Shown here piece after piece: positions 24,290 to 33,056 of a stretch of DNA of 64,000 nt. Numbering within the stretch: position 1 is the first letter of the stretch; every line of letters starts with the position of its first letter. The translations under genes and the position numbers were made by a program. This DNA comes from Bradyrhizobium sp. SRS-191. GTDB lineage: Bacteria > Pseudomonadota > Alphaproteobacteria > Rhizobiales > Xanthobacteraceae. The stretch is taken from assembly GCF_024586915.1 (NCBI RefSeq), contig NZ_JANBVS010000013.1:157305-221304 (forward strand). Reading direction: 5' to 3'. Below the pieces are notes generated by a model. It saw nothing but the letters and a program-made list of their open reading frames with translations, had not been told where the DNA came from and did not search any database.

Positions 24290-25783
24290 ATGCCTCACTA
24301 CGATCTGATCATTCGCGGCGGTCGCGTGCTCGACCCGGAAACCAACCTCGACACGACGGCCGACCTCGCCATCACCGATGGCGCAATCGCCGCCGTCGGC
24401 GACGTCGGCGCTGCTGCCGATCGGGTGATCGATGCAACCGGCCTTGCCGTCGTGCCCGGCTTCATCGATCTGCACGCACACGGCCAGTCCCTGCCGGCCG
24501 ACCGCATGCAGGCATTTGACGGCGTCACCACGACGTTGGAGCTCGAGATCGGCGTGATGCCGGTGGCGCGCTGGTACGATGAGCAGGAGGCGATCGGCCG
24601 TACGCTGAACTACGGCGCCGCCGCCGGCTGGGTGTTCGCGCGCATCGCGACCATGACGACGCAGCAGACCGCCTCGACCATCGCCGGCATGGGCGAGGCG
24701 ACGCGTGACAAGCGCTGGGTGGAGGAGGTCGCGACCCCTGCCGAGACCGCCGAGATCGTCGAGCGCACCAGGCAGGGCCTGGAGCAGGGCGGCCTCGGTA
24801 TCGCCTTCCCGAATGCCTATGCGCCGGGCACCGGCATGAAGGAGCTGTCCGAGCTGTGCAGCCTCGCAGCCAGGCAGGACGTGCCGACCTATACCCACAT
24901 CGCCTACATGTCGAATGTCGATCCGCGCAGCTCGGTCGACGCCTATACGCGGCTGATCGGCCTGGCCGGCTCGACCGGCGCGCACATGCACATCTGCCAT
25001 TTCAACAGCACCAGCCTGCAGGACGTCGAGCGCTGCGCCGAGCTGGTGCAGACCGCACAGAAGCAGGGACTGAAGGTCACGACGGAGGCCTATCCCTACG
25101 GCACCGGTTCGACCGTGGTCGGCGCCGGCTTCTTCGCCGATCCCGCCTTCTGCCAGCGCATGGGCACCGGCTATGACGCGATCGAGATGGTGGCCGAGCG
25201 GCACCGCCTCGGCAGCCGCGACGAGTTGTTGGCGCGGCAGCAGGAGGATCCCGGTGCGCTGGTGCTGATCCATTTCCTCGACGTCGCCGTCAACCAGCGT
25301 CACCGCGATCTGCTCGATGTCTCCGTGCTGTTTCCGGGCGGCGCGATCGCCTCCGACGCGATGCCATGGATCCTCTCCAACGGCACGGACTACACCGGCG
25401 ACGCCTGGCCGCTGCCTGACGATGCCGTGTCGCACCCGCGCTCGTCGGCCACCTTCACCAAGTTCCTGCGTGAGTGGGTGCTGGACCGCAAGACCGTGTC
25501 GCTGATGGACGGCATCGCCAAGTGCACGCTGATCCCGGCGCAGATCCTGGAGACGTCGACGCCTGCGATGCGCAAGAAGGGCCGGCTGCAGGCCGGCTGC
25601 GACGCCGACATCGCGGTGCTCGATCTTGCCGGCCTGCGCGATCGCGCCGACTTCCTCAACATGAACCGGGCCTCCGAAGGCGTCAGGCACCTGCTCGTCA
25701 ACGGCGCGTCCGTCATCGCGGACGGCGGTCTCGTTCGCGATGCCCGGCCGGGCCGCGCCGTGCGCCGGCCCGTGCTGTCGTGA
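24290..25783 (+). CDS. N-acyl-D-amino-acid deacylase-like amidohydrolase
   Basis: A 497-residue metal-dependent amidohydrolase of the D-aminoacylase group. MPHYDLIIRGGRVLDPETN is the usual N-terminal sandwich; GFIDLHAHG supplies the HxH metal pair (His62, His64); THIAYM and HICHFNST give the further His ligands; and IASDAMPW gives the catalytic Asp. The bridging position, Cys in classical D-aminoacylase, appears to be Glu here (TTTLELEIG), as in some related deacetylases. It would hydrolyse an N-acyl amino acid or cyclic amide using zinc or a similar metal. Its TGA overlaps the GTG of the CobW-family gene (GTGA at 25780-25783), so the enzyme and a metallochaperone-like GTPase are translationally coupled. 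Confidence 0.9.
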   Translation: MPHYDLIIRGGRVLDPETNLDTTADLAITDGAIAAVGDVGAAADRVIDATGLAVVPGFIDLHAHGQSLPADRMQAFDGVTTTLELEIGVMPVARWYDEQEAIGRTLNYGAAAGWVFARIATMTTQQTASTIAGMGEATRDKRWVEEVATPAETAEIVERTRQGLEQGGLGIAFPNAYAPGTGMKELSELCSLAARQDVPTYTHIAYMSNVDPRSSVDAYTRLIGLAGSTGAHMHICHFNSTSLQDVERCAELVQTAQKQGLKVTTEAYPYGTGSTVVGAGFFADPAFCQRMGTGYDAIEMVAERHRLGSRDELLARQQEDPGALVLIHFLDVAVNQRHRDLLDVSVLFPGGAIASDAMPWILSNGTDYTGDAWPLPDDAVSHPRSSATFTKFLREWVLDRKTVSLMDGIAKCTLIPAQILETSTPAMRKKGRLQAGCDADIAVLDLAGLRDRADFLNMNRASEGVRHLLVNGASVIADGGLVRDARPGRAVRRPVLS

Positions 25784-26706
25784 TCGTCCCCGTCCTGCTC
25801 GTCGCCGGCGCGCTCGGCGCCGGCAAGACGACGTTGCTCAATCATCTGCTCGCCAATCCGGACGGACGGCGCATCGCCGCCGTCGTCAACGATTTCGGCT
25901 CGGTCGACATCGACGCGCAGCTGCTCGGCACGGCGACCGAGGAGGTGATCAGCCTGAAGAACGGCTGCATCTGCTGCTCGCTGCAGGGCGACCTGCTGCG
26001 CACGCTCTCATCCGTCATCAAGCGCGATCCTGCGCCCGATGCGATCGCGATCGAGACCTCCGGCATCTCCGATCCCGCCGAGATCATCCGCAATCTGATG
26101 GACCCCGTGATCTTCAAGGTGGCGCCGCTCGAGACGGTTGTGACCTTGGTCGATCCGCAGCGGCTACATGACGATCCGGAGATCGCGGAGGAGGCGCTAT
26201 GGCGTTCGCAGCTGCGCGCCGCCGACTTCGTGCTGCTGACGAAGGCGGATCTGATCGATCGCGCCGCGCTCGATCAGGCGCGCGCCGTCGTCAGCCGCAT
26301 CAAGCCACCCTCCGCGATCTTCGAGATCGCGCGAGGCGTCGTCGCGCCGGACCTGCTGTTCAGCCGCGAGATCGGCGCGCCGCGTGAGCTGCCACGGCAG
26401 CTGCCGGCGATGTCGCAGCCCTTCGCGACGGTCACCTGGACCTCGCAGGTGCCGCTGTCGCTGGCCCGCTTTCAGGAGGTGATCCGTCAGCTCGCGCCGC
26501 GCACCCTGCGCATCAAAGGCGTGCTGCGGTTCACCGAGCATCCGACGCAGCCGATCCTGTTCCAGTCGGTGGCGACGCGCGGCACCTTGGCGCCGTCGCC
26601 GGTGGCGCCGGCGGATGGGCTGACGGCGCAACTCGTGTTGATCGGACGCGACGGCGACCTCGATGCGGATGAGATCGACGCGCTGCTGCGCGGTGTGATC
26701 GTGTGA
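25780..26706 (+). CDS. CobW/COG0523-family metal-chaperone GTPase
   Basis: A 308-residue G3E GTPase. Walker A is GALGAGKTT (about 10-18), the metal-binding CxCC is NGCICCSLQ (Cys63, Cys65, Cys66), SGISDPAEII is a switch region, and TKADLID is the guanine-specificity motif. A CobW C-terminal domain covers about 190-308. COG0523 proteins insert or deliver Zn, Co, Ni or Fe to specific enzymes. The GTG start overlaps the amidohydrolase stop by 4 bp and leaves no room for a separate leader, so the upstream metallo-enzyme is the obvious client candidate. No Zur-type site is evident upstream of the pair. The client assignment is inference. Confidence 0.92.
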   Translation: MIVPVLLVAGALGAGKTTLLNHLLANPDGRRIAAVVNDFGSVDIDAQLLGTATEEVISLKNGCICCSLQGDLLRTLSSVIKRDPAPDAIAIETSGISDPAEIIRNLMDPVIFKVAPLETVVTLVDPQRLHDDPEIAEEALWRSQLRAADFVLLTKADLIDRAALDQARAVVSRIKPPSAIFEIARGVVAPDLLFSREIGAPRELPRQLPAMSQPFATVTWTSQVPLSLARFQEVIRQLAPRTLRIKGVLRFTEHPTQPILFQSVATRGTLAPSPVAPADGLTAQLVLIGRDGDLDADEIDALLRGVIV

Positions 26707-26728
26707 GATTGCGCCAGCGGAGGGGGCG

Positions 26729-27865
26729 TCAGCCCGTCTGCTGAAACGCGTGATCCGCCGCGTCGGCCCAGGTGCAGCAGCCGCCTCCGGCGCGCTTGGC
26801 GGCATAGAGGGCGCCGTCGACCTGGCGCAGCAACTCGTCCACCGCCGCCTCGTTCAGCGATCGGTCATTGACGAGCAGACCGGCGCTCGCACCGATGATG
26901 ACGGGAATGTCGGACAGCAGGAACGGCATCGACAACGAGCGGACCGCCTCGCGCGCCAGCGCCAGCGCCTCGTCGCGCGCCTCCGCGCCGCCAGCCACCG
27001 GCTTGAGCAGCATGAACTCGTCGCCGCCGAAACGCGCGGCCATGCCGTCCGGGCCGGCGCAGATCGCCAGGCGATCTGCGACCTGACGCAGTAGGTCGTC
27101 GCCGGCATGATGGCCATGGCGGTCGTTGACCGGCTTGAAGCCGTCGAGATCGATGGCGATGATCGCGATGCTGCCCGTGCTGCCTTCCAACGCCGCCAGA
27201 AAGGCCGCACGGTTCGGCAGCCCGGTCAGGAAGTCGTGGTTGGCCTGGCGCGCCAGCGCGTGCTTGGCTTCGAGCCGCTCGATGAAGGCGGTGCTGAGAT
27301 GGCGCGACGCCTCGCGGATCGAGAACCAGAACAGCACGAGCATGGCGGCGCCGAGCTGATAAGGCAGCTCGGGGCGCATCAGCCCGGCGACCAGCGTGGG
27401 AGCAAACAGCACGGCCGTGGCCGTCAGCACGACCCAGGGCCGGATCGCAGCGCGCGAGACCATGCCGACGCAATAGGACATCGACAGGCCGAACGCGATC
27501 CATGCGCCCGGCGCATCGTTCAGTTGGAAGGCCCGGAAAGTGAGGGCACCGAGCGCCAGGCCGAAGGCCGTCGCGCCGGCCGCATAGACCTTCTCCCACA
27601 GGATCACGTCCCGGTCGGACAGGTGGGACGCGTGCTGCTTGTAGCGCAAGAGGCTGACGACGCGGCCGATGGCATTGACGATGATCGCGCAGGCGATCGC
27701 GATGTAGCCGGGGTCGCGATTGAGGACGGCGAGCGTGACCGATCCCGTGATCGCCGCCGCGTTGATCGACATGACCTGCGGCAAGGACGTGTACAGGAGA
27801 TCGACCAGCTCGCGCCGGATCGCCGGATTTGGATGGATGAATCTGGAAAGCAGCCCCTGTCCCAT
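26729..27865 (-). CDS. membrane diguanylate cyclase (GGDEF), copy 2
   Basis: A 378-residue protein with the same architecture as the cyclase at 18000: about six membrane helices, then GGDEF. Matching segments include RRELVDLLYTSLP (RRELAHLLYSSMP in copy 1), ALTFRAFQLNDAPGAWIAFG, and the metal/base site IAIDLDGFKPVNDRHGHHA with an intact ARFGGDEF. The RxxD inhibitory site is again missing. It should synthesise cyclic di-GMP; the input sensed by the membrane part is unknown. The start is uncertain: ATG at 27865, or in-frame GTG at 27883 after AGGAAAG. It converges with the CobW gene with a 22-bp gap and stands alone as a transcription unit. Confidence 0.92.
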   Translation of the reverse strand: MGQGLLSRFIHPNPAIRRELVDLLYTSLPQVMSINAAAITGSVTLAVLNRDPGYIAIACAIIVNAIGRVVSLLRYKQHASHLSDRDVILWEKVYAAGATAFGLALGALTFRAFQLNDAPGAWIAFGLSMSYCVGMVSRAAIRPWVVLTATAVLFAPTLVAGLMRPELPYQLGAAMLVLFWFSIREASRHLSTAFIERLEAKHALARQANHDFLTGLPNRAAFLAALEGSTGSIAIIAIDLDGFKPVNDRHGHHAGDDLLRQVADRLAICAGPDGMAARFGGDEFMLLKPVAGGAEARDEALALAREAVRSLSMPFLLSDIPVIIGASAGLLVNDRSLNEAAVDELLRQVDGALYAAKRAGGGCCTWADAADHAFQQTG

Positions 27866-28004
27866 GACACCACCATGGGACACCTTTCCTAACAGTTGAT
27901 GGGCGCCGGCGATTCGCGCGATTGGAGCTTGGCGATTACCTTAAATCTTCGTCAATCGCGCAAGAACCGTTGACGAGCCGCCGATGAGCCGCTCATCAAG
28001 CAGC

Positions 28005-29069
28005 TCACGGCGCGCGGCTGGGATCGCTGGTGGCGTAGACCGGAGTCGCCGTCGACAGCCGCGCCGGCAGCGGGGCTGCGGTGGCCACTTTCGGCGCCTC
28101 TGGTCTCGACTCGATCTTGGCGTCGATCTTGCCGTCCATCTTGGCCTCGACCTTGGGCGGCTCGAGCTTCAAAGGCCGCAGCGGCTGGCGCTTGGCCATC
28201 GCATCCAGCACCGCCCGGTTCGTCTTGTCGATCCGCTTGGCGGCGGCGACATCGGCGAAGGCGCGATCGAACTTGCGCATGCGATAGAACACGATGCCGC
28301 GGTCGATATAGGCTTCCTGATAGCGCGGATCGAGCTGGATCGCCGCATCGAGATCGGTGAGCGCGGCGGCGAGATCGCCCTTCTGGAACGAAGTCATGCC
28401 GCGATCATGAAGCGTGCGGGCCTCGTTGGACACCGTGCCGCCGGGCTGCGTAGCCTCCGATGGGCACGGCGCAGCCTGCCCGCAGGCGGGACCGTCCTGC
28501 TCGGCCGAATACACCGCGTCGACCTTGCTGACCCGCAGCGGCAGCGGCTCGGCTGCCGCATTGACCTTCGTGACGGGGGCCGCCGTGTCGCCGGCGGCAG
28601 CCGGAGCCGCCTCGCCGACCGTCGTCGCGGCGGACGCGCTCTCGATCGGATTGGCAGGCACCTCGGTCGGCTTCACCTTGTTGGTCGCGACCACGATCGG
28701 CTTGAGCGGCGCAACGGATGCCGCCGACATATGCGTGAACAGCAGATAGCCGGTCAGTGCCACGGCGGACGCGCCGGCCAGCGCCATCACTCCGGAGGCC
28801 ACCTTGTGCACCTTGGCGGCGACGGCGATCTTGGAATCCTGCCGATGCTCGTCCTGCGCGGCGCCGAGCAGGCGGTCATAGGCCGTGCGCTGCTCCTTGT
28901 CGCCGAGGATGTCATTGGCGCGAATGATCTGGCGAAACCGCAGCGCGGCGTCCGGATCTCCGGGATTGATGTCCGGATGACTCTCTTTGACAGCCTTGCG
29001 GAAGGCGGCCCGGATGTCCTCAGCGTCATCGTCCGGAAGAGCTCCGAGTAAATCGTAAAGCGTCTTCAT
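28005..29069 (-). CDS. membrane-anchored J-domain protein with TPR-like repeats
   Basis: A 354-residue protein. Residues 2-65 are a J domain with HPD at 31-33 (AVKESHPDINPGDPDAALRF), expected to recruit DnaK. One membrane helix spans about 90-111. An Ala/Pro/Thr/Val-rich linker (about 115-215) follows, then two TPR-like units at about 216-290 (GMTSFQKGDLAAALTDLDAA and AYIDRGIVFYRMRKFDRAFA), then an Ala/Pro/Lys-rich tail. If the J domain is cytoplasmic, the TPR part would be periplasmic, giving a protein that could link DnaK to envelope processes; topology is inferred. It is divergent from the DapA-family gene and stands alone. Confidence 0.9.
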   Translation of the reverse strand: MKTLYDLLGALPDDDAEDIRAAFRKAVKESHPDINPGDPDAALRFRQIIRANDILGDKEQRTAYDRLLGAAQDEHRQDSKIAVAAKVHKVASGVMALAGASAVALTGYLLFTHMSAASVAPLKPIVVATNKVKPTEVPANPIESASAATTVGEAAPAAAGDTAAPVTKVNAAAEPLPLRVSKVDAVYSAEQDGPACGQAAPCPSEATQPGGTVSNEARTLHDRGMTSFQKGDLAAALTDLDAAIQLDPRYQEAYIDRGIVFYRMRKFDRAFADVAAAKRIDKTNRAVLDAMAKRQPLRPLKLEPPKVEAKMDGKIDAKIESRPEAPKVATAAPLPARLSTATPVYATSDPSRAP

Positions 29070-29480
29070 GGTCGCACTCGCTGCAGACTTCCCTCGTCTC
29101 CGATCGAAATTCCTACGGCGAATTTACGCTGGAGCACTCGAACTAACTCTTTCCACTTGGCATGATGATGCGCCAATCCGGCGGAAAAATGACTGAAAAT
29201 GGCGAAGTTCGTAGCCATTTCTGCCGCCTTTGGAACCATTTTTGCCGCCCTTACTCACGACCAACAACGCAATCTTCGATTGTATTGAGAGTGTCTCGTC
29301 GCCCGTTGCCTCGCCTTGCCGTATGGTGAAGAAAAAGTTTGAAGCTCCGTTTAACGAGGCGATCGGCAAACCAGCTTTGGCCCTCCAGCAGCCCGGCCTT
29401 CTCTCAGTCTTGTTGGCCGAGACGCTGGCGATCAGGCCGCCTGCTTGCGGAGCCGGCCGCCGCGCCGCTATACCGGTCAG
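29070..29480. other. intergenic region upstream of the DapA-family gene
   Basis: 411 bp between divergent genes, more AT-rich than its surroundings over about 29115-29350. No convincing ORF, RNA gene, dyad or consensus promoter was recognised. Confidence 0.5.
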
Positions 29481-30356
29481 ATGACTGATTTTCATGGTGT
29501 CTTTCCCTATCTCGCCTCGCCCATCAGCGCCGACGGCGCGATTCGCACAGACGTGCTGGGGCGGCTCTGCGACGACCTGATCCATGCCGGCGTGCATGGG
29601 CTGACGCCGCTCGGCTCGACCGGCGAGTTCGCCTATCTCGATCGCGCCCAGCGCATGACGGTCGTCGAGACGACCATCGATGCTGCGCAGGGCCGTGTTC
29701 CCGTCATCGCCGGCGTGGCCTCGACGGCGATCGCCGACGCCGTGGCGCAGGCGAGGGCCTATGAGAAGCGTGGCGCCGACGGCATTCTGGCCGTGCTCGA
29801 GGCGTATTTCCCGGTCAGCGATGCCGGCGTGGAAGCCTATTTCCGCGCGATCGCCGATGCCGTCGGCATTCCCGTCGTGATCTACACCAACCCGCAGTTC
29901 CAGCGCTCCGACCTCTCGCTGGACGTGATCGCCCGGCTGGCCGAGCATCCGCGCATCAACTACATCAAGGATGCCTCCACCAATACCGGGCGCCTGCTGT
30001 CGATCATCAATCGCTGCGGCGATGCCATCAAGGTGTTCGCGGCGTCGTCGCACATTCCCGCCGCCGTGATGCTGATCGGCGGACACGGCTGGATGGCAGG
30101 GCCTGCCTGCATCATCCCGCGCCAGAGCGTCGAGCTGTATAATCTGTGCAAGGCATCGTGCTGGGACGATGCGCTCGCGCTGCAGAAGAAGCTGTGGCGC
30201 GTCAACGAGGCCTTCGCCCGCTTCAACCTCGCCGCCTGCATCAAGGCGGGCTTGTCGATCCAGGGCTACGACGTCGGCGACCCCGTCCCGCCGCAGGCCG
30301 CGCTGACCCCAGAGCAGCGCAAGGTCGTCGCAGACGTGCTGCACAGCCTGGGGTGA
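29481..30356 (+). CDS. dihydrodipicolinate synthase (DapA) family aldolase/lyase
   Basis: A 291-residue class I TIM-barrel enzyme of the DHDPS/NAL family. GSTGEF (45-50) binds the keto-acid carboxylate, VIYTNP contains the conserved Tyr135, and NYIKDAS contains the Schiff-base Lys163. Family members condense or cleave pyruvate or other 2-keto acids; besides DapA they include N-acetylneuraminate lyase, keto-deoxy sugar-acid dehydratases and hydroxyproline-pathway enzymes. The C-terminal part (MAGPACIIPRQSVELYN) differs from housekeeping DapA, and no lysine genes are adjacent, so a catabolic role is more likely. The start at 29481 has only a weak ribosome site. The gene appears to stand alone. 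Confidence 0.88.
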   Translation: MTDFHGVFPYLASPISADGAIRTDVLGRLCDDLIHAGVHGLTPLGSTGEFAYLDRAQRMTVVETTIDAAQGRVPVIAGVASTAIADAVAQARAYEKRGADGILAVLEAYFPVSDAGVEAYFRAIADAVGIPVVIYTNPQFQRSDLSLDVIARLAEHPRINYIKDASTNTGRLLSIINRCGDAIKVFAASSHIPAAVMLIGGHGWMAGPACIIPRQSVELYNLCKASCWDDALALQKKLWRVNEAFARFNLAACIKAGLSIQGYDVGDPVPPQAALTPEQRKVVADVLHSLG

Positions 30357-30365
30357 ACCTGGACC

Positions 30366-30485
30366 GTCATGGCCGGGCTTGACCCGGCCATCCATCCCAA
30401 GCGCAAGCGGGTTCTGGATGCCTGGGGCTACGCCGCGCCGAAGCGGCTATGGCCGCACAGGCGGGGCAAGCCCGGGCATGACAGT
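30366..30485. repeat. dispersed palindromic repeat (GTCATGGCCGGGCTT / AAGCCCGGGCATGAC)
   Basis: About 120 bp with near-complementary ends, GTCATGGCCGGGCTT and CAAGCCCGGGCATGAC, enclosing CCATCCATCCCAAGCGCAAG. From memory this family is frequent between genes in Bradyrhizobium. It lies between the DapA-family gene and the molybdenum hydroxylase gene. Confidence 0.7.
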
Positions 30486-30582
30486 GTGGTATGCCGCACC
30501 AGCACAATCTCGGCTTGGCCAGCGGAACATCAATCCGCTAAAAAGCATGCAATTGCATTTGAATTCACCTGAGGACTGACGA

Positions 30583-32916
30583 ATGAACATTCTTCCCAAC
30601 AACATGCGGTTCGGTGCGGGCCAGCCGGTCAAGCGGCTCGAGGATCAGCGGCTGCTGACCGGGAAGGGGCAGTTCATCGACGACAAGCCGGACGACGGCG
30701 CGCTCTGGCTCCATGTCCTCCGCTCGCCGCATGCGCATGCCAAGCTCCTGTCGATCGACACGACCGCCGCGCGTGAGATCGCCGGCGTGCAGGCGATCTA
30801 TACCGGCGCGGATCTCGCTGCCGATGACATCGGTGCCATTCCGACGCTGGCGATCTTCAAGCGCCCCGACGGCAAGCCGATGACGGTGCCGCCGCGTCGG
30901 CTGCTCGCACACGAAATCGTCCGCTACACCGGCGAGGCCGTCGCGGCTGTGGTCGCGACGTCGCGGACGATCGCGCAGGAGGCGGCGGAAGCCATCGTCG
31001 TGGACTACGAGGTGCTGCCGGCGGTGACCGATCCGGTGAAGGCGCTCGAGCCCGGCGCGCCCGTGGTGTGGGCCGAGGCGCCCGACAATATCGTCGCCGC
31101 GATGAGCTATGGCGACGCCGCCAAGGTCGAGGACGTCTTCGCCAGCGCCCCGCACAAGGTGTCGCTCGACATCAACAGCCAGCGCCTGGTGCCGTCGGCG
31201 ATGGAGCCGCGCTCGACGATCGCCGAGATCGAGAAGAAGACCGGCAGGCTGCTGTTGTACGTGCAGTCGCAGACGCCCGCCTCGACCCGCGACGTGCTGG
31301 CCGACGCCGTGCTGAAGCGGCCGAAGGAGAGCATCCGCGTGCTGGTCGGCGACATTGGCGGTGGCTTCGGCCAGAAGACCAACCTCTATCCCGAGGACGG
31401 CATCGTCGCCTATGCCGCGACCAAGCTGACGAAGAAGATCCGCTGGCGCGCCGAGCGCACCGACGAGTTCGTCGGCGGCACCCATGGCCGCGACCTCACC
31501 TCGACCGCCGAGTTCGCGCTCGACGCCAAGGGCAAGGTGCTGGCCTATCGCGTGCGCTCGATCGGCGCCACCGGCGCCTATTCGTCGGGCGCGGCCAACA
31601 TCATCCCGCTGGTGCTCGGCCCGTTCGTGCAGACCGGCGTCTATGATCTGCCGCTGGTGCATTTCGAGATCAAGACCGTCATGACGCACACCGCGCCGGT
31701 CGGCGCCTATCGCGGCGCCGGACGTCCCGAAGCGGTGTTCATCGTCGAGCGCCTGTTCGACACCGCCGCGCGCCAGATCGGCATCGATCCGCGCACCATC
31801 CGGAAAGCCAACTACATCAAGCCGGCGCAGCTGCCCTACACCAACGCCGTCGGCCAGGTGTATGATTCCGGCGCCTTCGCCCACATGCTGGAGCGCGCGG
31901 CCAAGCTCGCCGACTGGGATGGCTTCAATGCGCGTAAGCGCGAGGCCAAGAAGCGCGGCCTGCTCTACGGCCGCGGCCTCACCAGCTACATCGAATGGAC
32001 CGGCGGTCGCGCCCACACCGAAAAGGTCTCGCTGCATGCGACGTCCGAGGGCCGCGTCATCCTGCATTCCGGCACCATGGCGATGGGGCAGGGGCTGCAG
32101 ACCACCTACACGCAGATGATCTCGGAGTCGCTGGGCATCCCGCTCGACAAGATCGACGTCGTGCAGGGCGACACCGATCTCGCCACCGGCTTCGGCAGCG
32201 TCGGCTCGCGCTCGCTGTTCGTCGGCGGCACGGCCGTGGCGGTGTCGTCGAACGACCTGATCACCAAGGCGCGCGAGAAGGCGTCGAACCTCTTGGAGAC
32301 TGCGGTCGAGGACATCGAGTATCGCGACGGCGTCCTCACCGTCGTCGGCACCGACCGCCGCATCAGCCTGTTCGACATCGCGCAGAAGGAGCAGGGCGCC
32401 AAGCTGTCGGTCGACAGCGAGGGCGAGGTCGACGGCCCGAGCTGGCCGAACGGCACGCATATCTGTGAGGTCGAGATCGATCCGGACACCGGCATCAGCC
32501 GCGTGGTGCGCTACACCACGGTCGACGACGTCGGCGTCGCGGTCAATCCGATGCTGGTCGCCGGCCAGATCCATGGCGGCGTCGCCCAGGGCATCGGCCA
32601 GGCGCTGTACGAGAACGTCGCCTACGATGCCGACGGCCAGCTCCTGACCGCCACCTACCAGGACTACTGCATCCCGCGCGCCGACGACGTGCCGCCGATC
32701 ACGGTCACGCTCGACGATTCCGCGCCCTGCAAGACCAACCCGCTGGGCGCCAAGGGCTGCGGCGAATCCGGCGCCATCGGCGGCCCGCCCTGCGTGACCA
32801 ACGGCGTGATGGACGCGCTGTTCGAGCTCGGGATCACCAATTTGCAGACCCCGCTGACGCCCGAGAAGGTATGGGCCGCGATCCGGGACGCGAAGGCGAA
32901 GAAGGCGGCGGCGTAA
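30583..32916 (+). CDS. molybdenum hydroxylase large subunit, form II CoxL-like
   Basis: A 777-residue molybdopterin-binding subunit of the xanthine oxidase family. GGGFGQKTNLYPEDG and AYRGAGRPEA (AYRGAGR at 375-381) contact the cofactor, GGVAQGIGQALYE follows, and KGCGESGA carries the catalytic Glu728. AYRGAGR, in place of the AYxCSFR of true aerobic CO dehydrogenase, marks form II CoxL-like proteins, whose substrate is generally unproven. These enzymes normally work with a FAD-binding subunit and a [2Fe-2S] subunit; neither flanks this gene. The ATG at 30583 follows GAGGACTGACGA. The partner subunits must be encoded elsewhere, or the protein uses an unlinked electron acceptor. Confidence 0.92.
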   Translation: MNILPNNMRFGAGQPVKRLEDQRLLTGKGQFIDDKPDDGALWLHVLRSPHAHAKLLSIDTTAAREIAGVQAIYTGADLAADDIGAIPTLAIFKRPDGKPMTVPPRRLLAHEIVRYTGEAVAAVVATSRTIAQEAAEAIVVDYEVLPAVTDPVKALEPGAPVVWAEAPDNIVAAMSYGDAAKVEDVFASAPHKVSLDINSQRLVPSAMEPRSTIAEIEKKTGRLLLYVQSQTPASTRDVLADAVLKRPKESIRVLVGDIGGGFGQKTNLYPEDGIVAYAATKLTKKIRWRAERTDEFVGGTHGRDLTSTAEFALDAKGKVLAYRVRSIGATGAYSSGAANIIPLVLGPFVQTGVYDLPLVHFEIKTVMTHTAPVGAYRGAGRPEAVFIVERLFDTAARQIGIDPRTIRKANYIKPAQLPYTNAVGQVYDSGAFAHMLERAAKLADWDGFNARKREAKKRGLLYGRGLTSYIEWTGGRAHTEKVSLHATSEGRVILHSGTMAMGQGLQTTYTQMISESLGIPLDKIDVVQGDTDLATGFGSVGSRSLFVGGTAVAVSSNDLITKAREKASNLLETAVEDIEYRDGVLTVVGTDRRISLFDIAQKEQGAKLSVDSEGEVDGPSWPNGTHICEVEIDPDTGISRVVRYTTVDDVGVAVNPMLVAGQIHGGVAQGIGQALYENVAYDADGQLLTATYQDYCIPRADDVPPITVTLDDSAPCKTNPLGAKGCGESGAIGGPPCVTNGVMDALFELGITNLQTPLTPEKVWAAIRDAKAKKAAA

Positions 32917-33056
32917 GTCCGAAGTCCAGTGCTCTTAGTCGGCGCTGTTCGGATCCGAGCCCTCACCCCAAGCACGCTGCTCCCCCCCTCCCCGCAAGGG
33001 GGAGGGGAGCGCACCGGCACCGGGGTGGTAGCTCGGGTCCAACTCCTACGTGTTGT

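Noticed and set aside
30565..32574. 669-residue minus-strand frame opposite the molybdenum hydroxylase
   Set aside because: Shadow of a complete, motif-rich gene on the plus strand.
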